Counted from the first letter of the stretch, positions 1 to 7,822 are shown. The stretch is 64,000 bases of DNA from an uncultured Chlorobiaceae bacterium (GCA_903839405.1 CAIMCD010000037.1:1-64000), one strand, 5' to 3'. A program made the numbers and translations. Notes: a model not told the origin generated them from the sequence alone.

Positions 1-497
1 AGAAAAAACCGTATTTGCTGCAGGCGGATGCGGAGGCGCTGCTGGGGTTGTTGCAGGCGATTGAGATGAAGGTGGAGATGATTAACCGGATGGCGCATTT
101 GACGCCGGTGCGGACGTATCGGTCGGCGGTGGTCTCGGGAGTGGCGATTGAGACGGAGTTTCAGATTTTGAATACGCTGCTGGCAGAGAAAGCGGCTCAG
201 CTTGCTGTTACGGAGAATCAGTTGTTCAAGATTTTTTGCCGGTGGGAGGGGGTGGATTATGATGCGGCGAATGTGGTGGTGACGTATCCGCAGCGGTTTG
301 AGCTGCGGGACAGAAGGGCTGATCTGGATTTTTTGGTGCGGGCGAAGGAGGTGACGGCGAAGATCGGGTCGCCGACGTTGCAGCGGGAGATTGACCGGCA
401 GTTGGCACGGGTGGTGCTGGAGCGGGATGATGTGCTGGAGGTGGTTGAGGGGGAACTTTCTGGGGGGGGGGGTGATTTTTGGGCCGGTGGGCGGTGA
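1..497 (+). CDS. Partial phage portal-like protein (C-terminal part)
   Basis: The frame is open to the left window edge, so the true start lies outside; only the last ~165 residues are visible. The segment is rich in Glu/Leu/Arg helices with the stretch SGVAIETEF and a later pattern (WEGV, YPQRFELRD, SPTLQREID) that resembles the C-terminal end of phage portal proteins (SPP1 gp6/DUF4055-like). This is a family resemblance read by eye; no catalytic motif is available to confirm it. The reading frame runs through an 11-G tract (462-472) shortly before its stop, so the last ~12 residues (SGGGGDF...) depend on the exact G count. Its position inside a region that ends at a tmRNA-derived attachment site supports prophage origin. 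It could instead be an unrelated helical protein. Confidence 0.45.
   Translation, partial: KKPYLLQADAEALLGLLQAIEMKVEMINRMAHLTPVRTYRSAVVSGVAIETEFQILNTLLAEKAAQLAVTENQLFKIFCRWEGVDYDAANVVVTYPQRFELRDRRADLDFLVRAKEVTAKIGSPTLQREIDRQLARVVLERDDVLEVVEGELSGGGGDFWAGGR
462..472 (+). repeat. G11 homopolymer inside the end of the portal-like gene
   Basis: Eleven consecutive G residues encode the run of glycines just before the stop codon. Loss of two Gs or gain of one would place TGA at the base directly after the tract, truncating the protein there. This is a candidate phase-variable tract or a sequencing-error site. Confidence 0.9.
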
Positions 498-773
498 AAA
501 GAGAAGCGGCGGCGGTTAAGCGCCGTGGAGGGGGTCACAAGGGGAAGTCCCCATGTTGCATATGCACTTCCCCAGGCGCTTCAAGGCCGGCTGTGAAGTA
601 AACAGAAATGTGCCGGTTCATCAGCGCTCTGAATTCCAGAGATAACCTCAATATTAATGAAATAGCAGTTGATACTGGTAGATTCGATTTTTCCGAGAAT
701 TACCATCATTACCGCTATGGGATTGCATCGCGATGACAAATCCCGCCGATTTTCATTTCTCCTTTCTTTTGCA

Positions 774-1661
774 TCATTCAGCCTTACCTTTTATTGGTCT
801 GTATTGACGTAAAGGGGCCATATGGTATTCATGATAAAAACCACCAATGAGATCAGTTTCAATTTCATGTCGGTGGACTGATGTAGTGTCTTGTGGCAAA
901 TACACGTAGGAGAATAATAATTCCGCTTCTGAATATGCCAATGGCGACTTAGAATGACTCATTAATCTGTTTTTGATCTCCCCTGACTCGCCTATATAGA
1001 TAACCTGATTTGTGTCTGTACTAATGATTTTGTAAACACCGTTACCTGTTTTCATTTTTTTAACTACTTCTGGTAACAGTTTTTCAGATATGCTCCAATC
1101 GAGATTCATCCATTCAAGTGATAGTGCATCTTGTTTGAATGTTAATGGCTTGGTGCCAGAACTACAGAACTGCTCTGTTTGCGGATATACCGGATTGATC
1201 TTTGCACCAATCCGACTTTGCGTTTGGTTTGACGACTTAACGTAATTAGAGTGGAAATTTCCATGATTGCATAACGTCGATCGACCAGCTTCGCTTCTGG
1301 ATATCCATAAAATATAATCTTCTACGACTTGTCTTGTTTGAACCTCACATTCTAACACTGCGACAGAACACTCATATCCTCCTATTCCTTCATTGCGCCA
1401 AACCCATAAATTAGGGGCTGCAGTATGGGGATCATTAAATGGCATTGACTCTGCAAAAGTTCCTTTTTGCAATTGTTTTAATCTTTCCCTGAGATTTCTG
1501 CCGGTTTGTCCAATATAAACCAACTCATTACATTTCTCTGCTCGTATTCTATAGATGCCAGGACGGGATGTTACAGATTTCAGTGTGGCTGTTTTTGTAA
1601 ATGAAGTCCAATCACTCCAGGACAACCCACCTAAGTTCAATTGAAAATAATGTTGTCCCAT
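774..1661 (-). CDS. Protein with two GIY-YIG nuclease-like domains
   Basis: 295 residues. Two GIY-YIG cores are visible: an N-terminal one (PGIYRIRA ... LVYIGQTGRNLRERL, about residues 35-63) and a C-terminal one (NGVYKII ... VIYIGESGEIKNRL, about residues 207-238), followed by a conserved-looking HEIETDLIGGFY stretch that could supply the metal-binding Glu. GIY-YIG domains are known from homing endonucleases, UvrC, Slx1 and type II restriction enzymes such as Eco29kI and Cfr42I. A tandem arrangement in one chain is less common. The gene is the last of three minus-strand AT-rich genes in the putative integrated element. The start ATG at 1661 gives MGQHYFQLNL. Likely a nuclease in a mobile or defence setting; the substrate is not known. 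Confidence 0.7.
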   Translation of the reverse strand: MGQHYFQLNLGGLSWSDWTSFTKTATLKSVTSRPGIYRIRAEKCNELVYIGQTGRNLRERLKQLQKGTFAESMPFNDPHTAAPNLWVWRNEGIGGYECSVAVLECEVQTRQVVEDYILWISRSEAGRSTLCNHGNFHSNYVKSSNQTQSRIGAKINPVYPQTEQFCSSGTKPLTFKQDALSLEWMNLDWSISEKLLPEVVKKMKTGNGVYKIISTDTNQVIYIGESGEIKNRLMSHSKSPLAYSEAELLFSYVYLPQDTTSVHRHEIETDLIGGFYHEYHMAPLRQYRPIKGKAE

Positions 1662-1825
1662 GGTTTACGTTTTATGAACTCATAGCCCAAACCAGAGCTA
1701 CAGGATATGAGTTCATGATTAATGATTTTTTTCAACCCACGCTTAGAGAAATATATCTTATGTCGATTAAATGTTACACCAATACAATGCGTATCCCCCA
1801 TGCAAATAATTAACATGATTGTACC

Positions 1826-2155
1826 TCAAGTACTTGGAATGTCAGGACAGTTCAGATCAGTTAGTCGCTTTTTTGCTACTGCAAGTTGTGCTTCTGTGAA
1901 CAGTCCACTCCATGGTTTTGTTAATACTAAATATTCAAGACTTATTTTCAAGCCTTTTTCTCCTCGCAAATATAGTTCAGCAAAGCCCTCTGATGGCATT
2001 TTTGTAGAAAGAAGATAATCAGCGGTTTCTTTACCACCTGATTTATTGAGCATTTCAAGAAATTTTTTTGCGCGATATGGAGGATTCAATTTAAGACCTG
2101 CATCATATACATTACGCATTGCAGAATCAAAATCATTGATAAGTTTTTTTGACAT
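1826..2155 (-). CDS. Small conserved helical protein of defence-island type
   Basis: 109 residues, no signal peptide or membrane segment. Visible landmarks are NPPYRAKKFLEML, the stretch SEGFAELYLRGEKGL, EYLVLTKPW and a C-terminal LFTEAQLAVAKKRL. I recognise this pattern as a domain that recurs as a stand-alone protein or as a C-terminal extension near restriction and other defence genes, but it has no firmly established function. It lies 35 bp downstream of the DUF6884-like gene on the same strand, so co-transcription is likely; the GIY-YIG gene follows 164 bp further on. Confidence 0.6.
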   Translation of the reverse strand: MSKKLINDFDSAMRNVYDAGLKLNPPYRAKKFLEMLNKSGGKETADYLLSTKMPSEGFAELYLRGEKGLKISLEYLVLTKPWSGLFTEAQLAVAKKRLTDLNCPDIPST

Positions 2156-2190
2156 AAAAATATATATTAGAACGTTATAAAAGTTTCTTT

Positions 2191-2850
2191 TTATATCTTA
2201 CCATCAATCAATGCCTGAGCACAGGAGTATTGCCAATTTGTTTTTTGCGTTGTTATAAATCGCTCAAAGCAAAAGCCGCGCTCTGCACCTGGCGTTTGTG
2301 TTGCATTGTAAAATATCTTCTTTAAACCACTTAAATCGGCTGTCAATTTTTTAAAAAGTGGTTGATAATCTTTTCCTCCAACAAAAACAATATCTTCACC
2401 ATCATTTATTATTTGACATAAATCATCATAACAATCTTTTTTCTTTCTTTGAGCATACGATTCCACATTTTTTGCATTACTAAACGTAATATCATAATCT
2501 GGTGTAAGAAAATCCGCAGCAATCATTCCCCAACCTGCTGAAAGAATAAATACCTTTTCTATACCAAATCTTTTGACTAAAGCTTGATACACTTTATGAT
2601 CATAAAGCTGATAAGCTGGTAAAAGATGAAACGGATTTTTTTCAGCACTTTTATTGTATTCCAATAAACGTTCTCTCCAGGTCTGCTGATTATCAGAAAT
2701 ATCATCAGGATGAGCATAAAAAATATGCTTATCCTTTGGAGCTTTCTTTGGATCAGCTACAAATTTGACCAGTTGATGATCCGCAGTGCAAAAACCCGAA
2801 TTTGGTTGCTGTTGTTTTTTTGTGCCAGCGCATTGAATCACAATCTTCAT
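2191..2850 (-). CDS. DUF6884/YaaA-like protein of unknown function
   Basis: 219 residues. The N-terminus KIVIQCAGTKK and the central segment LYDHKVYQAL ... VFILSAGWGMI followed by DYDITFS match the general layout of DUF6884 proteins, which carry an N-terminal CxxxK-type motif and a later SAxxGL/I and PYD-type motif and are distantly reminiscent of YaaA (DUF328). Cysteine 7 and lysines 10-11 would be the motif residues here. The gene is preceded by CTTTG/GGAGC-like sequence (aggagcggg) close to the ATG on the minus strand. It is markedly AT-rich compared with neighbouring core genes, suggesting transfer. It heads the three-gene module that ends with the GIY-YIG protein. A role in nucleotide or base modification is possible but not shown. 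Confidence 0.5.
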   Translation of the reverse strand: MKIVIQCAGTKKQQQPNSGFCTADHQLVKFVADPKKAPKDKHIFYAHPDDISDNQQTWRERLLEYNKSAEKNPFHLLPAYQLYDHKVYQALVKRFGIEKVFILSAGWGMIAADFLTPDYDITFSNAKNVESYAQRKKKDCYDDLCQIINDGEDIVFVGGKDYQPLFKKLTADLSGLKKIFYNATQTPGAERGFCFERFITTQKTNWQYSCAQALIDGKI

Positions 2851-3100
2851 ATCCCGCTCCTTTGTTTATTAGTTAACAAACTGACAAACCTTAATTATTT
2901 AATTATAAGCAATAATACTGAAACCCGAATGTTTTCCACGACACTTATTCCATTCATCCCGCCCTAAGCGATAACCCTACAAACGCCTGCGTGAGGACAC
3001 TATAAGCTTCAGCATCAAAATCATCACCTTGGGAAAGATGAAGAATATATAATTAAAAGTCAAGGGGAAATTGAAAAATTGAGGATTTTTATTTGTCACT

Positions 3101-3230
3101 TATGTATTATCTACTATGTATTATCTACTATGTATTATCTACTATGTATTATCTACTATGTATTATCTACTATGTATTATCTACTATGTATTATCTACTA
3201 TGTATTATCTACTATGTATTATCTACTATG
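3101..3230. repeat. 14-bp tandem repeat (minisatellite), nine copies
   Basis: The unit TATGTATTATCTAC is repeated nine times perfectly, followed by a 4-base partial copy. The array has no spacers, so it is not a CRISPR. It can be read through in several frames only because the unit lacks stops in those frames; the resulting 14-residue periodic Tyr/Leu/Cys peptide is an artefact. Confidence 0.97.
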
Positions 3231-3632
3231 TTTCAAAGCGAAGCAGAGTCTGCGTATTGCTTGCATGAAAAATTTTGTTAATCAAGAAAATAGCAGTTGA
3301 GCTTGCTGCTGCGTGCGGCCTGCACTATATCGCCCCTGGGGTAGACAGCGCCGAGCAGGTACCCGCAAAATGCCTGAAGACACCATGGCGCTTTCCGCAT
3401 TCAACTACTGCACTTGAGATACTGCGGGAGGTGGGTTCAAGGGTGCGAACGCCTTTGCGACAGGGGTGGCTTGTTTTTCGAGGATGGTGGATAGGGGAGC
3501 AGGAGGTGGTTGAGCGTACGCGCCCCATCTACGACACCAACATCGTAGGGCAAAAATTCGACAATAATTTTAGGTATAGATTTAGGTATAACATTATTTT
3601 AATATCCTTTAAAATCTCATGAATAAAGGCTT
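3231..3632. other. Unassigned stretch between minisatellite and att-like site
   Basis: About 400 bp. The first 320 bp are clearly more GC-rich than the AT-rich genes to the left, and the last 60 bp become AT-rich again. No frame carries a recognisable protein, no tRNA fold was found and no tmRNA tag-coding sequence is present. It may be non-coding element DNA or the relic of a gene. Confidence 0.5.
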
Positions 3633-3653
3633 TTCGACTCCCGCCATCTCCAC
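3633..3653 (+). other. tmRNA 3'-end fragment, putative attachment site (att)
   Basis: The 21 bases carry a T-loop (TTCGACT), the 3' half of a T-stem (CCCGC) and a 7-base acceptor strand (CATCTCC) followed by A, as at the 3' end of bacterial ssrA. An acceptor partner GGGGATG, which is how I recall the C. tepidum tmRNA beginning, would pair with CATCTCC with one G-U. No 5' half or tag-coding region is found upstream, so this is a fragment and not a gene. Immediately downstream lies a strong terminator. A tRNA origin is less likely because the acceptor does not fit a common tRNA. Confidence 0.6.
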
Positions 3654-3658
3654 AAATG

Positions 3659-3692
3659 GCCCGTATCGACAGTTGTCGGTACGGGCTTTTTT
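3659..3692 (+). terminator. Rho-independent terminator after the tmRNA fragment
   Basis: Stem of 12 bp (GCCCGTATCGAC with GTCGGTACGGGC, one G-U pair), 4-base loop and six T residues. It would originally have terminated the tmRNA gene. Confidence 0.9.
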
Positions 3693-4042
3693 GTTTCTCT
3701 TCATTTTTTTGTGATGCGCCTGATGCATGAACCCAAAATAGCTCACCGAACTCAACATCTACACCACATATCGGAAAAATAGTTTGCTCTTCTCAACGCT
3801 ATGATGGCAATGACGTAAGGCGTTGCTTGCCGCTGCATGGCTGCTGAAACCAGGGGCGGGGACACCGAATGTGTGAGCAAAACTTTGGCGGGAACGCCGA
3901 GTCCCAGCTCGGCAAAGGAAAGAAGTATGATCGACTACTTGCTAAACCCTTATAAATTTTGATAATACCCTGTAAATAGGTATATTAACACTGTTGTAAT
4001 AATACCCCCAACCCATCCATCTATAACTCAAACAGTGATTAA
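3693..4042. other. Intergenic region without recognisable gene
   Basis: 350 bp between the terminator and the PEGA lipoprotein gene. A small inverted repeat (GCCGAG with CTCGGC, 3897-3914) is visible. No open frame with a credible product was found; the promoter of the lipoprotein gene should lie in its AT-rich last 100 bp. Confidence 0.6.
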
Positions 4043-4522
4043 ATGAAAAAGAAGTCATTAGTTTTGCTTGTCCTGTTAGGAATCGTAGGGCAAGGTTTAT
4101 CCGGATGTGCATCAATAATTGACGGAACAAGTCAAAAAGTCAGCTTTTCAAGTAATCCTTCATCAGCGGAAGTTACTGTGGATGGCAGGGCAGTAGGAAA
4201 GACTCCGATGACCGAGGATTTATCAAAGAAAGACACACACACGGTAAGGATTAGCCTTTCAGGATATCACTCTTACGAGGTGACGTTAATAAAAAAAGTG
4301 AATAGTTGGGTATGGGGAAATCTTGTTTTTGGTGGTCTTATTGGTCTTGGTGTAGACGCACTTACGGGAGGTCTGTATGAGCTTACACCATCACAAATAA
4401 ACGCTGATCTTAAATCAAAGGGTATAGCGGAATCAAGCATAAAAGACAAGACGATGTATGTGACCGTCATACTCCATCCAGACAGCTCCATGAGGAAAAT
4501 CGGAGAGCTCAAGAGTTTGTAG
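4043..4522 (+). CDS. PEGA-domain lipoprotein
   Basis: 159 residues. A lipoprotein signal peptide with lipobox LSGC (lipid-carrying Cys22) predicts anchoring to a membrane on the periplasmic side. Residues ~34-80 form a PEGA domain (SSNPSSAEVTVDG, GKTPM, SLSGYHSYEVTL), a beta-rich module common in surface lipoproteins. A Gly-rich hydrophobic stretch (WGNLVFGGLIGLGVDALTGG) follows and may be an additional membrane-associated segment. The start ATG at 4043 is the first that gives a proper signal peptide. A terminator follows 25 bp after the stop, so it is probably a single-gene unit. The specific role is not known. Confidence 0.8.
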   Translation: MKKKSLVLLVLLGIVGQGLSGCASIIDGTSQKVSFSSNPSSAEVTVDGRAVGKTPMTEDLSKKDTHTVRISLSGYHSYEVTLIKKVNSWVWGNLVFGGLIGLGVDALTGGLYELTPSQINADLKSKGIAESSIKDKTMYVTVILHPDSSMRKIGELKSL

Positions 4523-4547
4523 CCTATCGACGATCAAATTACTACTT

Positions 4548-4575
4548 AGCCCTGGCCATCAACCGGGGCTTTTTT
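4548..4575 (+). terminator. Terminator of the PEGA lipoprotein gene
   Basis: 8-bp stem (AGCCCTGG with CCGGGGCT, one G-U), 7-base loop, five Ts. Confidence 0.85.
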
Positions 4576-4584
4576 GTTGTGCGG

Positions 4585-5904
4585 CTAATCGTGGTTGTGC
4601 ACAAATCGATTATTGCCGCCCGGAGCCCTGAGGCGTACTGCGATACCGCCCAGCATCACCAGGGCATTGATAAGACCGACAACGATGAATGGTGCTTTTG
4701 GGCTCATGGAGTCAAAGAGCCGTCCCCCCACGGTGGTGATAAGGAGTATTCCTATGGCACCGCTGATATTGAACATGCCGATCACCGACCCTCTTTCGGC
4801 TTTTGGCGCCTCCTGGCCGATAAGGGATTGTGCGCCGAGAAAGGAGCTGATCTGGCCGATTCCAAGCAGCACGAAATAGATAATTGAGGCGGGCTCATGC
4901 GGGTTACCAACGAGCGCAAGCGAAAGGTAACCGATGCTTGCCAGCGCCATGCAGACCGTCAGCGCGGTTACCCGGTTCCACCGGTCGATGAGAGGCCCGA
5001 TGACCGGCGCCCAGAGCAGAGCGGAGGCCTGTGAGATAATAAAGATCATCATTCCCTTTTTTACCGCTTCAGCCGGAGCCATCCCCATGGCAATTCCGGC
5101 CGTGGTGCCCCAAAGGGGGAGAAAGGTGCCGATAATGGATTGATCACCCCGTGCAACAAAGGCGGCCGCGTAGGAGAGCAAAATTCTTGGATTGCGGGCG
5201 CAACTGATGCCGCTGGTGAAGAGTGAGCGCAGTGCCGGGCGCTCATGCTTCTTCACCTCCGTGCCGCCCTTGAGTCCTAAAGCAACCACCGCGGCCGACA
5301 GCAGTGCCACTCCGGCAATGCCAAGATGGGTATAGAGCCCGGCATCACTTCCGCTGACCCCTTTTGCCACAAGCTGCTGGGGCAGGCCACCGAAAAACCG
5401 GTTGAGCATCACAATCCCGAGTCCGTTGAGGAAGCCCGTTATGGCAATGAGCTTTCCCCGTGACCGTTCGGCTGGGTAGTCGATCATGACGGTTGAGAGT
5501 CCGCTGGTAACAGCAACAATGCCCAGCGCATAGATCATCCGGTAGAGGGTCAGCTCCCCGATTGAGCGGGAGAGCGGGTAGAGGGCATAAGCCAGTGCAA
5601 GCAGCAGGAAGCCGCTGCTGTAGATGGTTTTTCGCCCGATACGATCCATCAGCACGCCGGCAGGAACAAAAAAGAGCAGCGTGACAATCTCCGTCCAGAA
5701 CACCAGATTTCCGCTGATGCTTCCCTGCTGGGAGGTAGGTATTTTCAGGTTTTCATTAAGGATATATGCCTGGCCGATAGAGACAAAGGTGACCAGCCCG
5801 ATGGAGACAAAGGCGGCATAGAGGAATGTCCATCCATGTCGCGGCAGCACCGATGGCGCCAGCATAACCGGCCCGATTTTATGCAGGTATTGCGTTTCAC
5901 TCAT
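4585..5904 (-). CDS. Major facilitator superfamily transporter
   Basis: 439 residues with about 12 hydrophobic helices in two halves. The loop 2-3 signature of the MFS is present as GVLMDRIGRKT (about residue 85) and its second-half equivalent as GPLIDRWNR. The short N-terminus and the absence of a soluble domain fit a secondary transporter in the inner membrane. The substrate cannot be read from the sequence; drug or metabolite export are the usual options for this subtype. The gene is convergent with the lipoprotein gene and divergent from the cytochrome gene at 6150. The start ATG at 5904 has only a weak purine-rich upstream sequence (gaaaag). Confidence 0.85.
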   Translation of the reverse strand: MSETQYLHKIGPVMLAPSVLPRHGWTFLYAAFVSIGLVTFVSIGQAYILNENLKIPTSQQGSISGNLVFWTEIVTLLFFVPAGVLMDRIGRKTIYSSGFLLLALAYALYPLSRSIGELTLYRMIYALGIVAVTSGLSTVMIDYPAERSRGKLIAITGFLNGLGIVMLNRFFGGLPQQLVAKGVSGSDAGLYTHLGIAGVALLSAAVVALGLKGGTEVKKHERPALRSLFTSGISCARNPRILLSYAAAFVARGDQSIIGTFLPLWGTTAGIAMGMAPAEAVKKGMMIFIISQASALLWAPVIGPLIDRWNRVTALTVCMALASIGYLSLALVGNPHEPASIIYFVLLGIGQISSFLGAQSLIGQEAPKAERGSVIGMFNISGAIGILLITTVGGRLFDSMSPKAPFIVVGLINALVMLGGIAVRLRAPGGNNRFVHNHD

Positions 5905-6001
5905 CTTTTCTATGATGCTTTTTTTCCGTTGGGGGATCTTTTCTGAGCAGCCGCTGACTGCATCAACCTCTGTTGTAAATATAATAAAGTAGATTTAGTG
6001 A

Positions 6002-6036
6002 AACCTCATTCCGAGCTGCTTCGGGGTTGTTTTTTT
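6002..6036 (+). terminator. Terminator-like hairpin between divergent genes
   Basis: An imperfect stem (AACCTC with GGGGTT, inner CCGA with TCGG) is followed by a T-rich tail (TTGTTTTTTT) on the plus strand. No gene ends upstream on this strand, so it may end an unannotated short transcript or act as a leader terminator for the cytochrome gene ~115 bp downstream. Confidence 0.45.
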
Positions 6037-6149
6037 GCAGTAGCTGATATGGTTAAAAGGTTGTTATTCTTGTGCTCAAGCCTGCAGTTTTTCAATCCGT
6101 TTGTTTAATTTCACAGTAACTCCTCAAAATTTTTATTTCGCGATTGGTT

Positions 6150-6572
6150 ATGAAGCGCCTCATGCCTTTTTTTATGGTTGCAATTTTTTTCCTCGGAGCA
6201 TGCAGTGCTGAACAACCCCCAGGGAAAGTTGAGCCAACTGCGTCAAAGCAAGCAACTCCCGAGCAATTGACGCTGGCGGCTGGTCAGAAAATTTACGAAT
6301 CCAACTGTGCCGGATGTCATGACAGTGGTGTAGGAGGTGCGCCCAAACTCGGAGATAAAAAGGCCTGGAATGGCCTTCTTTCACGCGGAAAAGATTTCCT
6401 TTTGCAACACGCCATTCAGGGATTTGAAGGCAAGAAAGGGGCGATGCCGCCAAAGGGAGGCAATGAGAGCCTCAGCGATGAAGAAGTAAAAAATGCAACA
6501 ACCTACATGATTTCAAAATTGGGCGTACGGTCATCGGATGATAACCGTGAACCAATGGAGAAGTACCAATAG
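6150..6572 (+). CDS. Lipoprotein c-type cytochrome (c5/c555-like, monoheme)
   Basis: 141 residues from the ATG at 6150; a TTG two codons upstream is possible but unneeded. The N-terminus is a lipoprotein signal (FFLGAC, Cys18). One heme-binding motif CAGCH (about residues 53-57) and a C-terminal methionine-ligand region MPPKGG are present, giving a class I cytochrome c of the short c5/c555 type. Membrane-anchored periplasmic electron transfer is expected, in these phototrophs possibly between sulfur oxidation enzymes or the cytochrome bc complex and the reaction centre. A paralogue with the same architecture lies at 28103-28486. Transcribed alone. Confidence 0.88.
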   Translation: MKRLMPFFMVAIFFLGACSAEQPPGKVEPTASKQATPEQLTLAAGQKIYESNCAGCHDSGVGGAPKLGDKKAWNGLLSRGKDFLLQHAIQGFEGKKGAMPPKGGNESLSDEEVKNATTYMISKLGVRSSDDNREPMEKYQ

Positions 6573-6699
6573 GGAGGAGATCTCAGTAAGGCGCGTCTCC
6601 TGAAATCCAGCAATAACTCTTTTTTTACGGTAAATTACCTTGATAAACGGATCAGTCTGAACCATCTTTTCAATCACTTTAAAAAAAGGAGATGAGAGT

Positions 6700-7365
6700 A
6701 TGGAGGAGTATGATCAATTTGCCAATGAGTACGCATCGGGCACAGAGGATCTGGAGCAAACAACCCGAAACTGCTTCTACTGCCGATTGCCGCAGTTGAA
6801 CGGCAAGCTTATTCTTGATGTCGGATGTGGATCAGGTCATGATGCGGCATACTATGCTTCGCGGGGAGCAGAGGTTTATGGCGTGGATGTTTCTGAAAAA
6901 GAGATTGCCATGGCTCAACAGAGAGCGTGCGGGGTTTTCGAAGTAGCCTCTATGGAATCGCTGCCTTATCCGTCCGAGATGTTTGATGTTGTTACCTCTC
7001 TCTATGCAATCCAGCATGCCAAAGATGTGCCGCAATCAATTCTGGAAATGATTCGGGTAGCCAAACCTGGTGGAGTTATTGCCATTCTGGCCAAACACCC
7101 GTTTCGTAATCTGCTTGAAAGTTATGTCAACGATGGTGTTTTGGATTATTATGCCAAACGAGAGGTTACTTCGTACATTTTTAACAAGTCCATAAAGTTG
7201 ATTGAACGCGGCCATACTATGATGGACTATCTCGCGCCATCGGTCTTGCAATCAGCCCAACTGGACTTGTTTGAAGAAAAAACCGATTTTCCTGCAAGCG
7301 ATCAGGTCATTTCAGGCCTAACCTACCCCACCTACATGATTTTGCGCTATCGGAAGGTGAGTTGA
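6700..7365 (+). CDS. Class I SAM-dependent methyltransferase
   Basis: 221 residues. Motif I ILDVGCGSG (about residues 39-47), the acidic end of strand 2 in YGVDVSEKE, the post-II segment SMESLPYPSEMFDVV and the AKPGG motif place it among small-molecule methyltransferases of the Methyltransf_11/UbiE type. A good ribosome-binding site (AAAGGAGATGAG) precedes the ATG. The substrate is unknown; there is no neighbouring pathway gene to suggest one. In green sulfur bacteria candidates include quinone, bacteriochlorophyll or metabolite methylation, but the sequence does not decide this. Confidence 0.85.
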   Translation: MEEYDQFANEYASGTEDLEQTTRNCFYCRLPQLNGKLILDVGCGSGHDAAYYASRGAEVYGVDVSEKEIAMAQQRACGVFEVASMESLPYPSEMFDVVTSLYAIQHAKDVPQSILEMIRVAKPGGVIAILAKHPFRNLLESYVNDGVLDYYAKREVTSYIFNKSIKLIERGHTMMDYLAPSVLQSAQLDLFEEKTDFPASDQVISGLTYPTYMILRYRKVS

Positions 7366-7510
7366 CCGCCGAGGTGGCACTACCACTCATGCAGGTGAAT
7401 CGGAAAAAGTGGATGCAGAGAAAAACCTCACGGAGTTGTCGCAGTGTTTGCAAAATACGTTGCGGATTCGTATGTTAACAATCGTTACCGAGTTCTTTAT
7501 CCATTGATGA

Positions 7511-7649
7511 TCATCAAGAAAGGCTGAGGGAATAGACCCGATGAAGCCTTGACAACCGACTCCGTTTAAACGGCGGATCACGGTGCCACATTCTACTTCT
7601 GCGCTCTATGCACTGGTTATTCATACCGGTGAAGCCGAAGAACGATGAG
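7511..7649 (+). promoter_or_regulatory. SAM-I (S-box) riboswitch upstream of the cystathionine gamma-synthase/lyase gene
   Basis: The region shows the S-box order: P1 5' strand TCATC, kink-turn segment GGCTGAGGGA, GACCCGATGAAGCC, TGACAACC, a P3-like hairpin (CCG TTTAAA CGG), the GGTGCCA segment and a P1 3' strand GATGA at 7644-7648. SAM-I riboswitches bind S-adenosylmethionine and shut off methionine biosynthesis genes, which fits the downstream gene. A perfect-stem terminator at 7739-7774 is the likely expression platform. Confidence 0.88.
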
Positions 7650-7738
7650 TGAAAAAGAGCTTTTTTAAAGCCTCTCTTTTCAAAACCGGTGTGCCGAACT
7701 GCGGCATACACCAAAAGAAACAGAGTCAGCTATTAAAA

Positions 7739-7774
7739 AACCTCTTCCATGCTCATCAGGGAAGAGGTTTTTTT
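7739..7774 (+). terminator. Intrinsic terminator, probable riboswitch expression platform
   Basis: 10-bp perfect stem (AACCTCTTCC with GGAAGAGGTT), 11-base loop, then seven Ts; a preceding A-run would also make it work on the other strand. It lies between the SAM-I aptamer and the start codon at 7823, where SAM binding would favour its formation. Confidence 0.88.
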
Positions 7775-7822
7775 GTTACTCTATAATTTCTGCTAATGTT
7801 TAATTTCTGAACCGAGGTATCC

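Larger units (their letters stand above)
1..3653. mobile_element. Right part of a putative integrated element ending at a tmRNA attachment site
   Basis: The left boundary lies outside the window. The right boundary is set by a 21-bp copy of a tmRNA 3' end at 3633-3653, directly followed by a strong terminator. Integration at the 3' end of a tmRNA gene normally leaves the intact gene at one end of the element and a short 3' copy with the original terminator at the other. The copy and terminator seen here fit the second end. Contents (portal-like fragment, AT-rich defence-like module, 14-bp minisatellite) are typical accessory cargo. No integrase gene is visible, so it would have to be to the left. 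This is an inference from the att-like sequence and gene content. Confidence 0.55.

Noticed and set aside
3101..3230. Possible CRISPR array
   Set aside because: The 14-bp units are directly adjacent with no unique spacers and are far shorter than CRISPR repeats.
3079..3300. Open frames of 60-70 codons through the 14-bp repeat
   Set aside because: They exist only because the repeat lacks stops in those frames; the peptide is a 14-residue periodic Tyr/Leu/Cys string.
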